Notes: generated by a model not told the origin, from the letters alone. DNA of 62,037 nt from Mycobacterium colombiense (GCF_001665835.1 NZ_LZSX01000090.1:1-62037), one strand, 5' to 3'; positions 45,120-54,413 are shown, numbered from the stretch's first letter. A program made the numbers and translations.

Positions 45120-45830
45120 CTAAAGGTGACTTGCGGCGAAATCCGCGCCTTGGCCCACCATTCCGTTGGCCGCGTACATGGTGTGCGCGATACCGGGCGG
45201 CCCAGGAGGCGCGCCATTGCAAACGGTGTCGTCCGGGGCGCACAACTGGATGGTCTTGGGCGCGTACAGGGGGCCAATCGTGATGGGCGGCGCGCCGGCA
45301 CCGCTCAGGAACTCTTTGGACGGAGTTCCGAACAGGACCACCGCGGCAACATGATTAGCCACCGCCGGCGGCATCGGCTGGGGTACGTAGGACACAAATT
45401 CCTGCGGGACTTCCTTTGGCACGGATGCCGAGGTGACGAATCCGGCCACGGCGGCGCCCTGCGAGTACCCGCCAAGCACCACTCGGGTGTTCGGACAATT
45501 CGCCGCCGTGGACTCGATATGCGTGCCGGCGTCCCTGATCCCGTCCACGACGGTTCTGGCGAATGCGATGCCGCCGTTGAAGTCGCTGCTCGCCTCGTAA
45601 TTGACCGGATAGACGCCGACCGACTTGCCACCCACCCGGGACCCGAGCGCATCGACGAACGCCTGCCCGATTCCGCCGACACCAGGCGGCTCGCCGGTAC
45701 CTCGGGCAAACACGACTTCAACGTTGGGACACGGCTCGGCGGAGGCCGCCGGGGTGGGGGCGCAGATCGTCCCCGCCCAGGCTGCTATTGCCGCAGTAGC
45801 GAGGTAACAAATGGTTCGTAGCGAGCTCAT
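45120..45830 (-). CDS. Exported cutinase-family esterase
   Basis: This 236-residue protein has a signal peptide (RTICYLATAAIAAWAGTICA onward) and a cutinase domain: VEVVFARGTGEPPGVGGIG, the nucleophile in GGYSQGAAV, the catalytic Asp in CAPDDTVC and His in AHTMYAANG. Mycobacterial relatives (Culp) hydrolyse lipid or polyester substrates at the cell surface. The ATG at 45830 has a weak ribosome site. It converges with the F420-fusion gene. Confidence 0.93.
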   Translation of the reverse strand: MSSLRTICYLATAAIAAWAGTICAPTPAASAEPCPNVEVVFARGTGEPPGVGGIGQAFVDALGSRVGGKSVGVYPVNYEASSDFNGGIAFARTVVDGIRDAGTHIESTAANCPNTRVVLGGYSQGAAVAGFVTSASVPKEVPQEFVSYVPQPMPPAVANHVAAVVLFGTPSKEFLSGAGAPPITIGPLYAPKTIQLCAPDDTVCNGAPPGPPGIAHTMYAANGMVGQGADFAASHL

Positions 45831-46033
45831 GACTGCGAATGCCCAGACACCATGGCGTCGAAACAGGTATCCGTTAGGACCATCGTGACGCGCGTTCGTC
45901 CCGCCCGCCGAGTCATACCGACCACGGTCGAAGTGGGTCCACGGCAGTCGAGGAGAGCGAGGGCGATTAATTCCCACATCGCTTCCAGTCTGTATCCCCG
46001 ACACGGCATCAACCGCACTCGAGGAGAGCACCG

Positions 46034-46615
46034 ATGACTGCTACGTATACCTTCGACGTGTTTTCCAGCCTCGACGGCTTCGGCGGCGTCAGCGGCGGTG
46101 ATTGGGGCGGTTACTGGGGCAAGCAAGGTCCAGAACTGCTCGACCACCGCCTCGCGTTGTACGGCGGGAAGCAGCGAATGATCATGGGCGCCAACACATA
46201 TCGGCTATTCGCACAGATGCTGGCCGAGAGCATCGAGGATTCCGACGTGCGCGACCCGTGGGTCACCCGGATGAGACACCTCCCGGCGACGGTGGTGTCA
46301 ACCACCGTGGATGAACCTCTCGACTGGCCTGACGCGACCGTCGTGCGCGGCGACGCCGTCGACGTCGTTGCCAGGCTCAAGGAGGAGTCCGAGGTGCCGT
46401 TGCGCTCGCACGGCAGCCTGTCGATGAACCGAGCGCTGATGGCCGCCGGCCTGGTCGACCGGGTCCAGGTGACGCTCTTCCCTGTGATCACAGGTCAGAC
46501 CGGCGATGCCAGAATCTTCCAGGGTGCGGCCGACTTCGACCTCGAGCTGATCGACAGCCGAACGCTGGACGGCAATATCCAAGAGCTCGTCTACCGGCCC
46601 ACCCTGCATGTCTGA
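46034..46615 (+). CDS. Dihydrofolate reductase/RibD-like family protein
   Basis: The 193-residue protein has the RibD C-terminal/DHFR-like fold: TFDVFSSLDGFGGVSGGDWG at the N-terminus, RMIMGANTYRLFAQML and a C-terminal SLSMNRALMAAGLVDRVQ. Members reduce pteridine-like or unrelated compounds with NADPH. The substrate is unknown. ATG 46034 has GAGGAGAG upstream. A second member is at 53526. Confidence 0.9.
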   Translation: MTATYTFDVFSSLDGFGGVSGGDWGGYWGKQGPELLDHRLALYGGKQRMIMGANTYRLFAQMLAESIEDSDVRDPWVTRMRHLPATVVSTTVDEPLDWPDATVVRGDAVDVVARLKEESEVPLRSHGSLSMNRALMAAGLVDRVQVTLFPVITGQTGDARIFQGAADFDLELIDSRTLDGNIQELVYRPTLHV

Positions 46616-46832
46616 CCCCCCATCCGCGCCGCCTCGGGCGCCTTAGGTGGACGACCGTTGAACCTTTAAACGCCGAGGATCGTGTTGACGGCTGTGGTCG
46701 CTTGTCTTCGCGCTTCTGACTTTCGCGTGCCTTGGCCCGACGACGACCTCGCATTCCTGCGCTGACATGTGAACACGTCTCTGCCCACGGTGGCGGTGCC
46801 TGCCCGGGCAGACGGATGAGGGGACTTCGGCA

Positions 46833-47618
46833 ATGCTCAGTGTTGCGATCCGAGACGAGCTGGCCGCCGAGCTCGCCGAGGCCGAACGCAGTCGCGAGCC
46901 TATCGCTCCGTTGATCGCCGCCTATCCGGACATTGACGTCGTCGACGCCTACGAGATCCAGCTGATCAACATCCGGAATCGGGTGGCCGAGGGTGCGCGG
47001 GTGGTGGGCCACAAGGTGGGACTGTCGTCGTTGGCGATGCAGCAGATGATGGCGGTCGACGAGCCGGACTACGGCCACTTGCTCGACGAGATGCAGGTGT
47101 TCGAGGATGTCCCGGTCGATGCGGGGCGCTACCTGTACCCGCGGGTCGAGGTTGAGGTGGGGTTCATCCTGTCCGAGGACCTACCGGGCGCCTGTTGCAC
47201 CGAGGACGACGTCCTGGCGGCCACCGAGGCGCTGGCCCCGTCGATCGAGTTGATTGACACGCGCATCACCGACTGGAAGATCGCGCTGTGCGACACCATC
47301 GCCGATAACGCCTCCTCGGCGGGCTTCGTGCTGGGGGAGGCGCGGGTGCCGCCGCGTGATCTGGACGCCAAGGCGATCGATGCGGTGTTGACGCGCAACG
47401 GCAAGGTGGTCGCCGAGGGCCGCGGTGACGCGGTGCTGGGCAACCCCGTCACGGCCGTGGCCTGGTTGGCCCGCAAGGTCGAAAGTTTCGGCGTGCGACT
47501 GCGAAGAGGGGACATCGTCCTGCCCGGATCGTGCACGCGCGCGATTGATGCGCGCCCCGGCGACGAGTTCGTCGCCGACTTCTCGGGCCTCGGTTCGGTC
47601 CAGCTGTCGTTCGAATAG
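46833..47618 (+). CDS. 2-keto-4-pentenoate hydratase (MhpD/HsaE-like)
   Basis: The 261-residue enzyme matches the MhpD family: VVDAYEIQLINIRNRVAEGA, GHKVGLSS, PRVEVEVGFILSEDL, IELIDTRITDWK and the C-terminal AVLGNPVTAVAWL. It hydrates 2-hydroxypenta-2,4-dienoate to a 4-hydroxy-2-oxo acid in meta-cleavage pathways. Aldolase and dehydrogenase partners that follow hsaE in sterol clusters are absent here, so the pathway is unclear. ATG 46833 follows GAGGGGAC. Confidence 0.92.
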   Translation: MLSVAIRDELAAELAEAERSREPIAPLIAAYPDIDVVDAYEIQLINIRNRVAEGARVVGHKVGLSSLAMQQMMAVDEPDYGHLLDEMQVFEDVPVDAGRYLYPRVEVEVGFILSEDLPGACCTEDDVLAATEALAPSIELIDTRITDWKIALCDTIADNASSAGFVLGEARVPPRDLDAKAIDAVLTRNGKVVAEGRGDAVLGNPVTAVAWLARKVESFGVRLRRGDIVLPGSCTRAIDARPGDEFVADFSGLGSVQLSFE

Positions 47619-47793
47619 GTCGCCACCGTGTTCGCAATGCGATGCGGGACTCGTTGACTCCCAAGCGAAAGCGGGAGTGAGAAGCAGTGGATCGAGGCCA
47701 ACATTTCAGGACGATGTCAGTTGGGCCAAGGAATTGCAGCTTACCCGTGTGCGACGGCCGACATCCGCCTGTTTCGCTTTAGTGTCGGCTGCT

Positions 47794-48222
47794 ATGGACC
47801 GACAGAAAAATCACGTGAAGCGCTGGCGCACAGCGCTTCACGCAACCGTGTCGGCACTGATGGTTGCGATCCTCGGACTGGCCATCAGCCCCGCGGCCCA
47901 CGCTGCTGCGGCCACGGCGACGTTGTCGGTGGCACATACGTGGCAGACCGGTTTCATCGCCAACTTCACCGTTACCAACGCGAGCATGGCGCCGCTATCC
48001 GACTGGAAGCTCGAATTCGACATGCCGCCGGGACAATCCGTCCTGCACACATGGAACAGCACCGTCACCCAATCTGGCACGCACTACGTCCTGACCCCCG
48101 CGAATTGGAATCGCGTCATAGCACCCGGGGGTTCGGCCACAGGTGGTCTCAGAGGCGTGCTGACCGGTTCCTACTCGCCACCGGCGAATTGTGTGCTCAA
48201 CGGGCAATATCCCTGCACCTAG
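47794..48222 (+). CDS. Secreted carbohydrate-binding module 2 protein (Rv1987-like)
   Basis: The 142-residue protein closely resembles M. tuberculosis Rv1987 in length and sequence. It has a signal peptide (residues 1-36, cleaved near AHA) and a single CBM2 domain: WQTGFIANFTVTN, WKLEFDMPPGQSV, SGTHYVLTPANWNRVI and GGLRGVLTGSYSPP. It binds cellulose- or chitin-like polymers but has no catalytic domain. The segment WRTALHATVSALMVAILGLA is the hydrophobic core. Confidence 0.93.
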   Translation: MDRQKNHVKRWRTALHATVSALMVAILGLAISPAAHAAAATATLSVAHTWQTGFIANFTVTNASMAPLSDWKLEFDMPPGQSVLHTWNSTVTQSGTHYVLTPANWNRVIAPGGSATGGLRGVLTGSYSPPANCVLNGQYPCT

Positions 48223-48304
48223 CGGCGATTGCACACTAGGGGCTTCCGGACGGAACCGGCCCACCCGCATGCCTTGAGACCATCGGTTTTTGACGTACTG
48301 CGCA

Positions 48305-48532
48305 TCAGTGACGATGAGTTTGGTTCAAGGCTTTCACGGTTGCGGTCCATTTGAATCCTTCACCAGTCGCCCCTGCGACCCTTGCACAGGATGCCCGCCA
48401 GGGCAGTTTGCTCTTCGTGATGTCCGGCATGTGTGGATCTGGCGGGTCAGCGCTGGCAACCGGGGCAGAAGATGCGAGAACCGTCGCAAAGCTCAACACG
48501 ACAGCGCAACGGCGAAAATGCTCTAGTTTCAT
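48305..48532 (-). CDS. Small secreted protein, possibly C-terminally altered
   Basis: A 75-residue protein with a signal peptide (CAVVLSFATVLASSAPVASA, cleavage near residue 28) and a polar tail beginning DPPDPHMPDITK. ATG 48532 follows GGAG at about 5 bp. Its C-terminus (TATVKALNQTHRH) looks unrelated to the rest, so a frameshift or truncation is possible. Function unknown. Confidence 0.5.
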   Translation of the reverse strand: MKLEHFRRCAVVLSFATVLASSAPVASADPPDPHMPDITKSKLPWRASCARVAGATGEGFKWTATVKALNQTHRH

Positions 48533-48828
48533 CTGACTCCGTGTAAGTGCTGAATCGACTCGACGGATCGAGATAATCCATCGTTTCCTCTACAACTGTG
48601 CGAGCGCCAAATCCAATCTTCCCGCTCAACGCGTCTGATTGTCGCCGGCGCGACGGCAACACAATTCCCTCCAGGGCCAGGCAGTACGGCATCCAACACC
48701 TGCGATCCTTACTCAGGTGCGCTGGCTCGCCGTCTATGACCGCGGCGTAAGTTCGTTCGAAGTCCCGGCCGGGCGAAGATGTGAGCCGCAACTTGGCCTA
48801 TAGCACAAGAAGACGCGAGAGGAAGCCC

Positions 48829-49437
48829 ATGAGAACGATCGAATACCGCCACGCGGCAGTCGTCGGCCTGGCCGCCGTCGCGCTGATCGCTGCGGGCTGC
48901 AGCAATGGCAAGAGCGTCAACGCGCCGGCGCCGCCACAGGTCGGGGCGAACGCCACCTCCACGTCTCAAACCCCAGCGCAGCCCACCGAGGTGAAGATCA
49001 TCGGGGAGCGCGACGTCGAGGTCACTCTGACCGGCCCGATCGCTGCCAAGTACTCGTCGGCAACCGACGATCAGAAGAAGGCTCTCGGCAAGCCGCTGAC
49101 GGGTGACCGCAATGCGGGAACCCGGGACAGCGGCGTGGTATTCCAGCAGTTCCAGGGCGGCGCGATCACCGCCAAGAACGACGAGGCCGGCACGCCCGCA
49201 TATATCATCCTGGGCAAGATCCGGGAGGCCTGGAACATCCCACGCGGCCCGGACGGCACGCCTGCAGTCACCGGCAATAACGGTTCGGCAGGTCCGCTGG
49301 GCGTCCCGATCAGCGACCAGAACGCCGTCGGTGATCTGCTCGTGTCGAACTTCGAGCACGGCAAGATCGAGTACAACCCAAAGACCGGCCAGGTCGAGGT
49401 GACGGTAAACGGCAAGGTCGTGCCATCCGGGCTGTAG
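48829..49437 (+). CDS. LGFP-repeat lipoprotein
   Basis: The 202-residue protein has a lipobox (AVALIAAGC, Cys at about residue 24), a linker, and a C-terminal LGFP-type domain: GKPLTGDRNAGTRDSGVVFQ, AYIILGKIREAWN and GPLGVPISDQNAVGD. LGFP repeats are thought to anchor proteins to the cell wall. ATG 48829 has GAGAGGAAG upstream. A decayed second copy lies at 50153. Confidence 0.92.
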   Translation: MRTIEYRHAAVVGLAAVALIAAGCSNGKSVNAPAPPQVGANATSTSQTPAQPTEVKIIGERDVEVTLTGPIAAKYSSATDDQKKALGKPLTGDRNAGTRDSGVVFQQFQGGAITAKNDEAGTPAYIILGKIREAWNIPRGPDGTPAVTGNNGSAGPLGVPISDQNAVGDLLVSNFEHGKIEYNPKTGQVEVTVNGKVVPSGL

Positions 49438-49471
49438 CCCGAATCAGGCGTTCACCGACTGTGTAGGCGAG

Positions 49472-49930
49472 TTACGGGCCTTTCCAGACGACCTTGTCCG
49501 TGCCTCCGGCATCCCGGTAGACGACACTGTCGGGGTTCGTACCGCTGCGCACGTCGAAGTAGATACGGCCCGTAACCGGGGTGCCTAAGGGGAGTGGCCC
49601 CTCAGGAAGGCCGTCGGTCTGATTACCCTTCATCACCGCGAACGTGGAGCTGTTGACGGCCCGAGCATTGAAGTCGGCAATGTTCGGAGTTGCATTACCG
49701 CTCACACCTTTTGCCGTGACGTCGGAGTACCAGATGCCGTCGTTGTGGCCGCTGGGCTGCAGGTTGCTCACGGTGTAGTCGATGGTGCCGCCATTACTGG
49801 AAAGCTCTGCCGACTGGCCGAATTGCAGCACCTGCGGATCGGCGAATGCCGGTGCCGCCGCGATAAGTCCGGCCGCCGCCAATATGGCTGTTGCTGCCGT
49901 TGTTTTGGATGCAATGTGTGAGAACGCCAC
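49472..49930 (-). CDS. Exported MPT63/DUF1942-family protein
   Basis: The 152-residue protein has a signal peptide (TTAATAILAAAGLIAAAPAF, cleavage after FA near residue 30) and an MPT63-like beta-sandwich: QVLQFGQSAELSSNGGTIDY, GIWYSDVTAKGV, FNARAVNSSTFAV and GRIYFDVRSGTNPD. MPT63 is an abundant secreted immunogen of unclear role. GTG 49930 follows AGGGAG. It sits between the intact LGFP gene and its decayed copy. Confidence 0.9.
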   Translation of the reverse strand: MAFSHIASKTTAATAILAAAGLIAAAPAFADPQVLQFGQSAELSSNGGTIDYTVSNLQPSGHNDGIWYSDVTAKGVSGNATPNIADFNARAVNSSTFAVMKGNQTDGLPEGPLPLGTPVTGRIYFDVRSGTNPDSVVYRDAGGTDKVVWKGP

Positions 49931-50152
49931 GTTAGGCTCCCTTCGCGAAATGTGCCGACTGTCCAGGAGCGGCAGCTGATGAGATGGGGTTTATCCAAAG
50001 CTCGGACTTTCAAACCTGATGTTTGCTGAATAGCGCCTGCGGATCCTGCGCACTGGTTACTTACTTGCCCTGGCTCGCCTTTGTAACCGCGTTGCAAGTT
50101 CGTTCGGAGCTACGACGACCGCGACACCACAGGAAGACGCCAAAGGAAGCCC

Positions 50153-50533
50153 ATGAGAACGATCGCGTACCGCCGCGCGGCAGTCGTCGGCCTGGCCGCC
50201 GTCGCGCCGGGACACGGGACAGCGGTCTGGTGTTCCAGCAGTTCCAGGGCGGCGTAATCACCGCCAAGAACGACCAAGGCCGGCACACCCGCATATATCA
50301 TCCTGGGCAAGATCCGGGAGGCCTGGAATACCCCACGCGACCCGGGCGGCACACCTTCGGTCACCGAAATAACGGTTCGGCAGGTCCGCTGGGCGTCCCG
50401 ATCAGCGACCAGAACGCCGTCGGTGATCTGCTCGTGTCGAACTTCGAGCACGGCAAGATCGAGTACAACCCAAAGACCGGCCAGGTCGAGGTGACGGTAA
50501 ACGGCAAGGTCGTACCGCCGGGGCCCAGCCCGA
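50153..50533 (+). pseudogene. Decayed duplicate of the LGFP lipoprotein gene
   Basis: From 50095 onward the sequence tracks the LGFP gene including its upstream bases and start ATGAGAACGATCG. About 240 bp are deleted (from the lipobox to the TRDSG codons), then single-base insertion and deletion events break the frame near 50275 and 50366. The stop codon is also lost. The conserved GPLGVPISDQNAVGD block is still visible in a third frame. It is non-functional. Confidence 0.88.
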
Positions 50534-50562
50534 GGCACGAAATATGTTGCACTGCAACGTGT

Positions 50563-50652
50563 TTGATGTCTGGGCTAACCGACTTATTCCACGATCGCTC
50601 GCGTTGCGCACTCTGCGATGAGCATGACCGGCGCGTTGGTACGCCGGAAGTG
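50563..50652 (-). pseudogene. Copy of the 3' end of the GMC oxidoreductase gene
   Basis: About 90 bp here align with 51635-51725, the last codons and stop of the GMC gene, at roughly 75-80% identity by eye. One base is lost, shifting the frame. It lies just outside the 3' end of the DUF1906 gene. Together with the true GMC 3' end it forms direct repeats around that gene. Confidence 0.8.
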
Positions 50653-50662
50653 GCAGCAACAC

Positions 50663-51490
50663 CTATCGCACATCGCCGCTTGGACGACCCGCATGGAGGT
50701 TCCACTGGCCGCAGTCGGGGGCCAGGACGTCGTTGACGTCCACTCCGAGTCCGCCGACCTTCGGCCCGGGATTCGACGCGGTGCTCACGACGCGCTGGTA
50801 GAGAACAGCTGCGGGGTGGACCTGATCACCGGACCAGGCTCGAGTTTGCCAGGCCCACCGGCGGCCAGGTGTGCTCGAAGACCCGATAACGCCATCGGCC
50901 GCGGCCCACTGGCACACCCTGACGCCTCCGTAGACCCCAGTGCGCTGAACCCCAAGAACCGAGTTGATTCCGCGAAACCACGGCAGCGCGGTGTGATTCC
51001 AGGTGTCGCGATTGATGTCCTCGTCGATGGTGAAGAAAATCGGGGCACTCTGGCCGCCGCCTGCCGCGGTGTGCAAACGCCAGGCGGTGCGCGCATCTGC
51101 GACGCCGCCCTCGTAGCCCCGCGTGAAGTCTGACGGTGCCGACCCACCCGGCTTGCCGTATTGGTAGTTGCTGACGATCGCCAAGCCCGCGGCTATCAGC
51201 GAGTCGGCGTAGGAGCGAGTGATCGGCTTGGCGCCAAACGACGAGCCGGGACGTGACAACGAGACGTAGTTGACCACGCCGCTATAGCCGGCAGCTCGGA
51301 TCTGCTCGGCCGGGATCTGGCGCGCGGCGAAATCGATCAATTGGGGAGGAGCGGCGGCGGCCGCCGTCGCCATGCCGCAGACTACCGACGCGGCGCCCAG
51401 ACCGGCCAACGCAGCAGCGTAGCGCAGCGCGTCGCGCCGGGAAACCGTTCGCAGTCGCACATCGCTGGCCGGCAGGGGCAAACTGTGCAT
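50663..51490 (-). CDS. Tat-exported DUF1906 glycoside-hydrolase-like protein (Rv2525c-like)
   Basis: The 275-residue protein has a twin-arginine signal (SRRDALRYAAALAGLGA, cleavage near AAAA at about residue 47) and a DUF1906 barrel: LIDFAARQIPAEQIRAAGYS, VSNYQYGKPG, APIFFTIDEDIN and GVYGGVRVCQWA. Rv2525c of M. tuberculosis is the model member and is linked to cell-wall biology. ATG 51490 lacks an obvious ribosome site. The gene is flanked by direct repeats of the GMC 3' end. Confidence 0.92.
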   Translation of the reverse strand: MHSLPLPASDVRLRTVSRRDALRYAAALAGLGAASVVCGMATAAAAAPPQLIDFAARQIPAEQIRAAGYSGVVNYVSLSRPGSSFGAKPITRSYADSLIAAGLAIVSNYQYGKPGGSAPSDFTRGYEGGVADARTAWRLHTAAGGGQSAPIFFTIDEDINRDTWNHTALPWFRGINSVLGVQRTGVYGGVRVCQWAAADGVIGSSSTPGRRWAWQTRAWSGDQVHPAAVLYQRVVSTASNPGPKVGGLGVDVNDVLAPDCGQWNLHAGRPSGDVR

Positions 51491-51646
51491 CGCGCGATGT
51501 TAACGATGTGACGGTTGTTACCGATAGACCTGCGCTAGCCGAAACGCGGTTGCATTCCCAAATAGATGCCAAGTGGTGACCGTTCGGCGATGATTTCGGA
51601 AGCCGCATGCGAAACAACCCGCCGCGCAAGCAGATTGATGTCAGCG

Positions 51647-53341
51647 CTAACCGACTTGTCCTACGATCGCCCGCGCTGCGCGCTCGGCGACGAGCATAGT
51701 CGGCGCGTTGGTGTTGCCGGAAGTGATGGTGGGCATAGCCGAAGCATCGGCGACTCGAAGGCCGGCGACGCGATATACGCGGCAGTCGGTGTCGAGCACC
51801 GTGGCGGCCGAGCGCGGCCGACCATGTGCGTCAAAGGTTCCCATCGCGCAGGTGCCCACCGGGTGGAAAATGGTCGTACCGAGTTCACCGGCCGCCTGTT
51901 GCAGCTCGTCGTCGCTCACCAGCCGCGGGCCGGGAAGCAACTCTTGCGGGCGGTAGCGGGCGAGAGCCGGCGCCGCCATAATTTGCCGGGTCATCCGGAG
52001 ACCAATCACGGCGGTTTGACGATCGGCGTCAGTCGACAGGTAATTGCAGGAAATCTTCGGGTGGGCCAGTGGATCTGCGTCGGCCATGCGCACATAGCCA
52101 CGCGAGCTGGGCCGCAGATTGCACACCGAGGGAGTGATCGCTCCGAAGGGGTGCAGGGGTTCGCTGAACTTCGGCAAAGACAAGGGCTGCACATGCCACT
52201 CCATATCGGGACTGCCTAGCGTCGGGTCGCTCTTGGCGAAAGCCCCCAGGGTGGAAGGCGGCATGGTCATGGGCCCCGATCGCAACAGCAGGTACTGAAG
52301 TCCCATGCCCGCGCGGGTGATCCAATTCCGGTACAGCGTGTTGACGGTAGGGGCGCCCCAGATCTGGTAGACCGTTCGAAGCTGCAGGTGGTCCTGGAGG
52401 TTTTCGCCCACTCCTGGCAGATCGACGGCCACCGGCACCTGATGCTGGGCGAGCAGGCCGGCCGGGCCCAGACCAGAGACTTGCATCAGGTGCGGCGAGC
52501 CGATAGCTCCGGCGCTCAGGATCACCTCGCGGCGGGCTTGGACCTCGATGATTTGGTCACCTTTGAGCAGCCGCAGGCCGGTGACGCGGTGCTGCGCCGT
52601 GGTCCAGGCACCGCGACGCTGATCGTCGTGGACCTGGCCGTCCATCAGAAGCCGCAAGGCTTGCGTATGTGTGTAGACGGTGAGATTGGGTCGGTGGGCG
52701 ATGGGATGCAGGAAAGCATCAGCCATCGACCAGCGACGGCCGCGCCGTTGGTTGACATGAAAGTACGCACTGCCGGCGTTGTCGCCGCGGTTGAACTCCT
52801 CGATGGGGGCGATGCCCACCTGCGCGGCGGCGGCCTGCCAGGCGTTCAAGATCTTCCAGCTCACGCGCGGCCGCTCGACGCGGATCTCACCGCCGGCGCC
52901 GTGCCAGTCGTCGGCGCCGTCGAAGTAGTCTTCCAACTTTTTGTAGATCGCCAGTGTCTCGCCTGGGGAGTCCGAGCCGCCCCAAAGCCATCGGTCGTCG
53001 CCGGTAGCCTGCGCCCACAGGTCGTAGTCGCTGGCCTGTCCGCGCATGTGGATCATCGCGTTGATCGACGAGCAGCCGCCGATGACGCGGCCCCGCGCGT
53101 AGAGAATGCTGCGGCCGGCCAGACCTGGATCGGCCTCGGTGGTGAAACCCCAATCGGTACGGGGGTTGGCCATTGTGTACAGATAGCCAACCGGCACCTT
53201 GATCCAGAACCAGTCATCTCTGCCGCCGGCCTCAATGAGGAGCACACGGCGATCGGGGTTGGCGCTGAGCCGATTAGCGAGCAGGCAGCCTGCGCTGCCT
53301 GCTCCCACAATGATGAAGTCGAATTCGGCGACCGTGCTCAT
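51647..53341 (-). CDS. GMC-family FAD oxidoreductase (choline dehydrogenase-like)
   Basis: The 564-residue flavoprotein has an N-terminal FAD site (FIIVGAGSAGCLLANRLS), the GMC signatures ARGRVIGGCSSINAMIHMRG and GAIGSPHLMQVSGLGP, and the C-terminal catalytic histidine in IFHPVGTCAMG with a downstream Asn in GNTNAPTM. It oxidises an alcohol to an aldehyde. Length is typical. ATG 53341 follows GGAGG at 12 bp. Confidence 0.94.
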   Translation of the reverse strand: MSTVAEFDFIIVGAGSAGCLLANRLSANPDRRVLLIEAGGRDDWFWIKVPVGYLYTMANPRTDWGFTTEADPGLAGRSILYARGRVIGGCSSINAMIHMRGQASDYDLWAQATGDDRWLWGGSDSPGETLAIYKKLEDYFDGADDWHGAGGEIRVERPRVSWKILNAWQAAAAQVGIAPIEEFNRGDNAGSAYFHVNQRRGRRWSMADAFLHPIAHRPNLTVYTHTQALRLLMDGQVHDDQRRGAWTTAQHRVTGLRLLKGDQIIEVQARREVILSAGAIGSPHLMQVSGLGPAGLLAQHQVPVAVDLPGVGENLQDHLQLRTVYQIWGAPTVNTLYRNWITRAGMGLQYLLLRSGPMTMPPSTLGAFAKSDPTLGSPDMEWHVQPLSLPKFSEPLHPFGAITPSVCNLRPSSRGYVRMADADPLAHPKISCNYLSTDADRQTAVIGLRMTRQIMAAPALARYRPQELLPGPRLVSDDELQQAAGELGTTIFHPVGTCAMGTFDAHGRPRSAATVLDTDCRVYRVAGLRVADASAMPTITSGNTNAPTMLVAERAARAIVGQVG

Positions 53342-53525
53342 TCCGGTATCGGTCCTCCAAGCGTCGGATGCGCGTCCTAGTGTGCGCGACGACGGCCTCA
53401 TCTCGTCAGTGAATGATTGGCCCTGAACAAGATACAGACCGTGACCAGGAACAACGCCTTAGCCTCGACGTCTGAAAACTATTCGTGTCGCGATGAGTTT
53501 CGCCCTCCGGTGCAGTCTGATCTTC

Positions 53526-54092
53526 ATGGGCAAACTCATCTATGGCTTCAACGTGTCGGTGGACGGGTACATCGCCGACGCACACGGCAGTATCGACTGG
53601 GCTGATCTGAGCGAAGAACTGCACCAATACTGGAATGACGTCGAGCGCGAGACCGCCCTGTCGTTCTACGGTCGTCGGCTCTACGAACTGATGTCCGCGT
53701 ACTGGCCGACCGCCGACAATGCCCCGGACGCCACCCCGATGATTGTCGACTTCGCCCACATCTGGCGCGACATGCCCAAGGTCGTGTTCTCGCGCACGTG
53801 TAAGTCCGTCGACTGGAACTCCCGTCTGGAACGCGGCGACCCGGTCGAGGTGGTGACGAGGCTGAAAGCTGAAACCGACGGCAGGTTGCAGGTGGCCGGC
53901 GCGACACTGGCCGCACCGATCGTGCAGGCCGGACTGGTGGACGAGTACCGGATCGTGGTCGCGCCCACCGTCGTGGGCGGCGGCACCCCGTTCTTCCCAA
54001 CACTGCCGTCAGGGACCTCGCTGCGACTTTTGGAAAACCGCACCTTCCCGGGTGGCACGGTCCTGCTGAGGTACGAGGCAATACACGACTGA
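53526..54092 (+). CDS. Dihydrofolate reductase/RibD-like family protein
   Basis: The 188-residue protein is a second DHFR-like member: LIYGFNVSVDGYIADAHGSI, ETALSFYGRRLYELMSAYWP, VVFSRTCKSVDW and a C-terminal PTVVGGGTPFFPTLPSG. It probably uses NADPH; substrate unknown. ATG 53526 is the natural N-terminus; codons upstream (53493) would add a poor extension. Confidence 0.9.
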   Translation: MGKLIYGFNVSVDGYIADAHGSIDWADLSEELHQYWNDVERETALSFYGRRLYELMSAYWPTADNAPDATPMIVDFAHIWRDMPKVVFSRTCKSVDWNSRLERGDPVEVVTRLKAETDGRLQVAGATLAAPIVQAGLVDEYRIVVAPTVVGGGTPFFPTLPSGTSLRLLENRTFPGGTVLLRYEAIHD

Positions 54093-54413
54093 TCGAATAC
54101 ACGGCTCGACGAGCTGCGGACACACGGCGCGAGTCCAAATGCGCTGGCGTGCAATCGAAAACGGAGTGGTTACCGGTGTTCCTCCATATTTGACTCGTGC
54201 ATATCCCTCGCGCATCGCAGCGGGGGAGGTCTTCCGTCACGATGGCAGCGTCACTGCTCGCCACGCAGTGCGGGAGCAGGACTGTGTGCTGTGACCGTTA
54301 AGGATCGTTACCGCAATCGTGATCTCGCACTCGTATCTTCGGATATACGAGAAAGCCGAAGCTTTCGACCGTCGAGTAACGCCTATCGGCGTCCGCAAGC
54401 CCGGGGGGCTGAT
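54093..54413. other. Intergenic stretch, no gene seen
   Basis: No credible coding frame is found here. It contains a stable hairpin with a UUCG tetraloop (54330-54351, listed separately) about 60 bp before the next start and the G-rich ribosome site of the following small gene. Confidence 0.6.
54330..54351 (+). promoter_or_regulatory. Hairpin with C(UUCG)G tetraloop upstream of a small membrane gene
   Basis: CTCGTATC and GATATACGAG pair around TTCG, with a two-base bulge. A cUUCGg loop is unusually stable in RNA. It lies about 60 bp before the ATG at 54414. It could stabilise the leader or act in attenuation; function is inferred. Confidence 0.4.
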
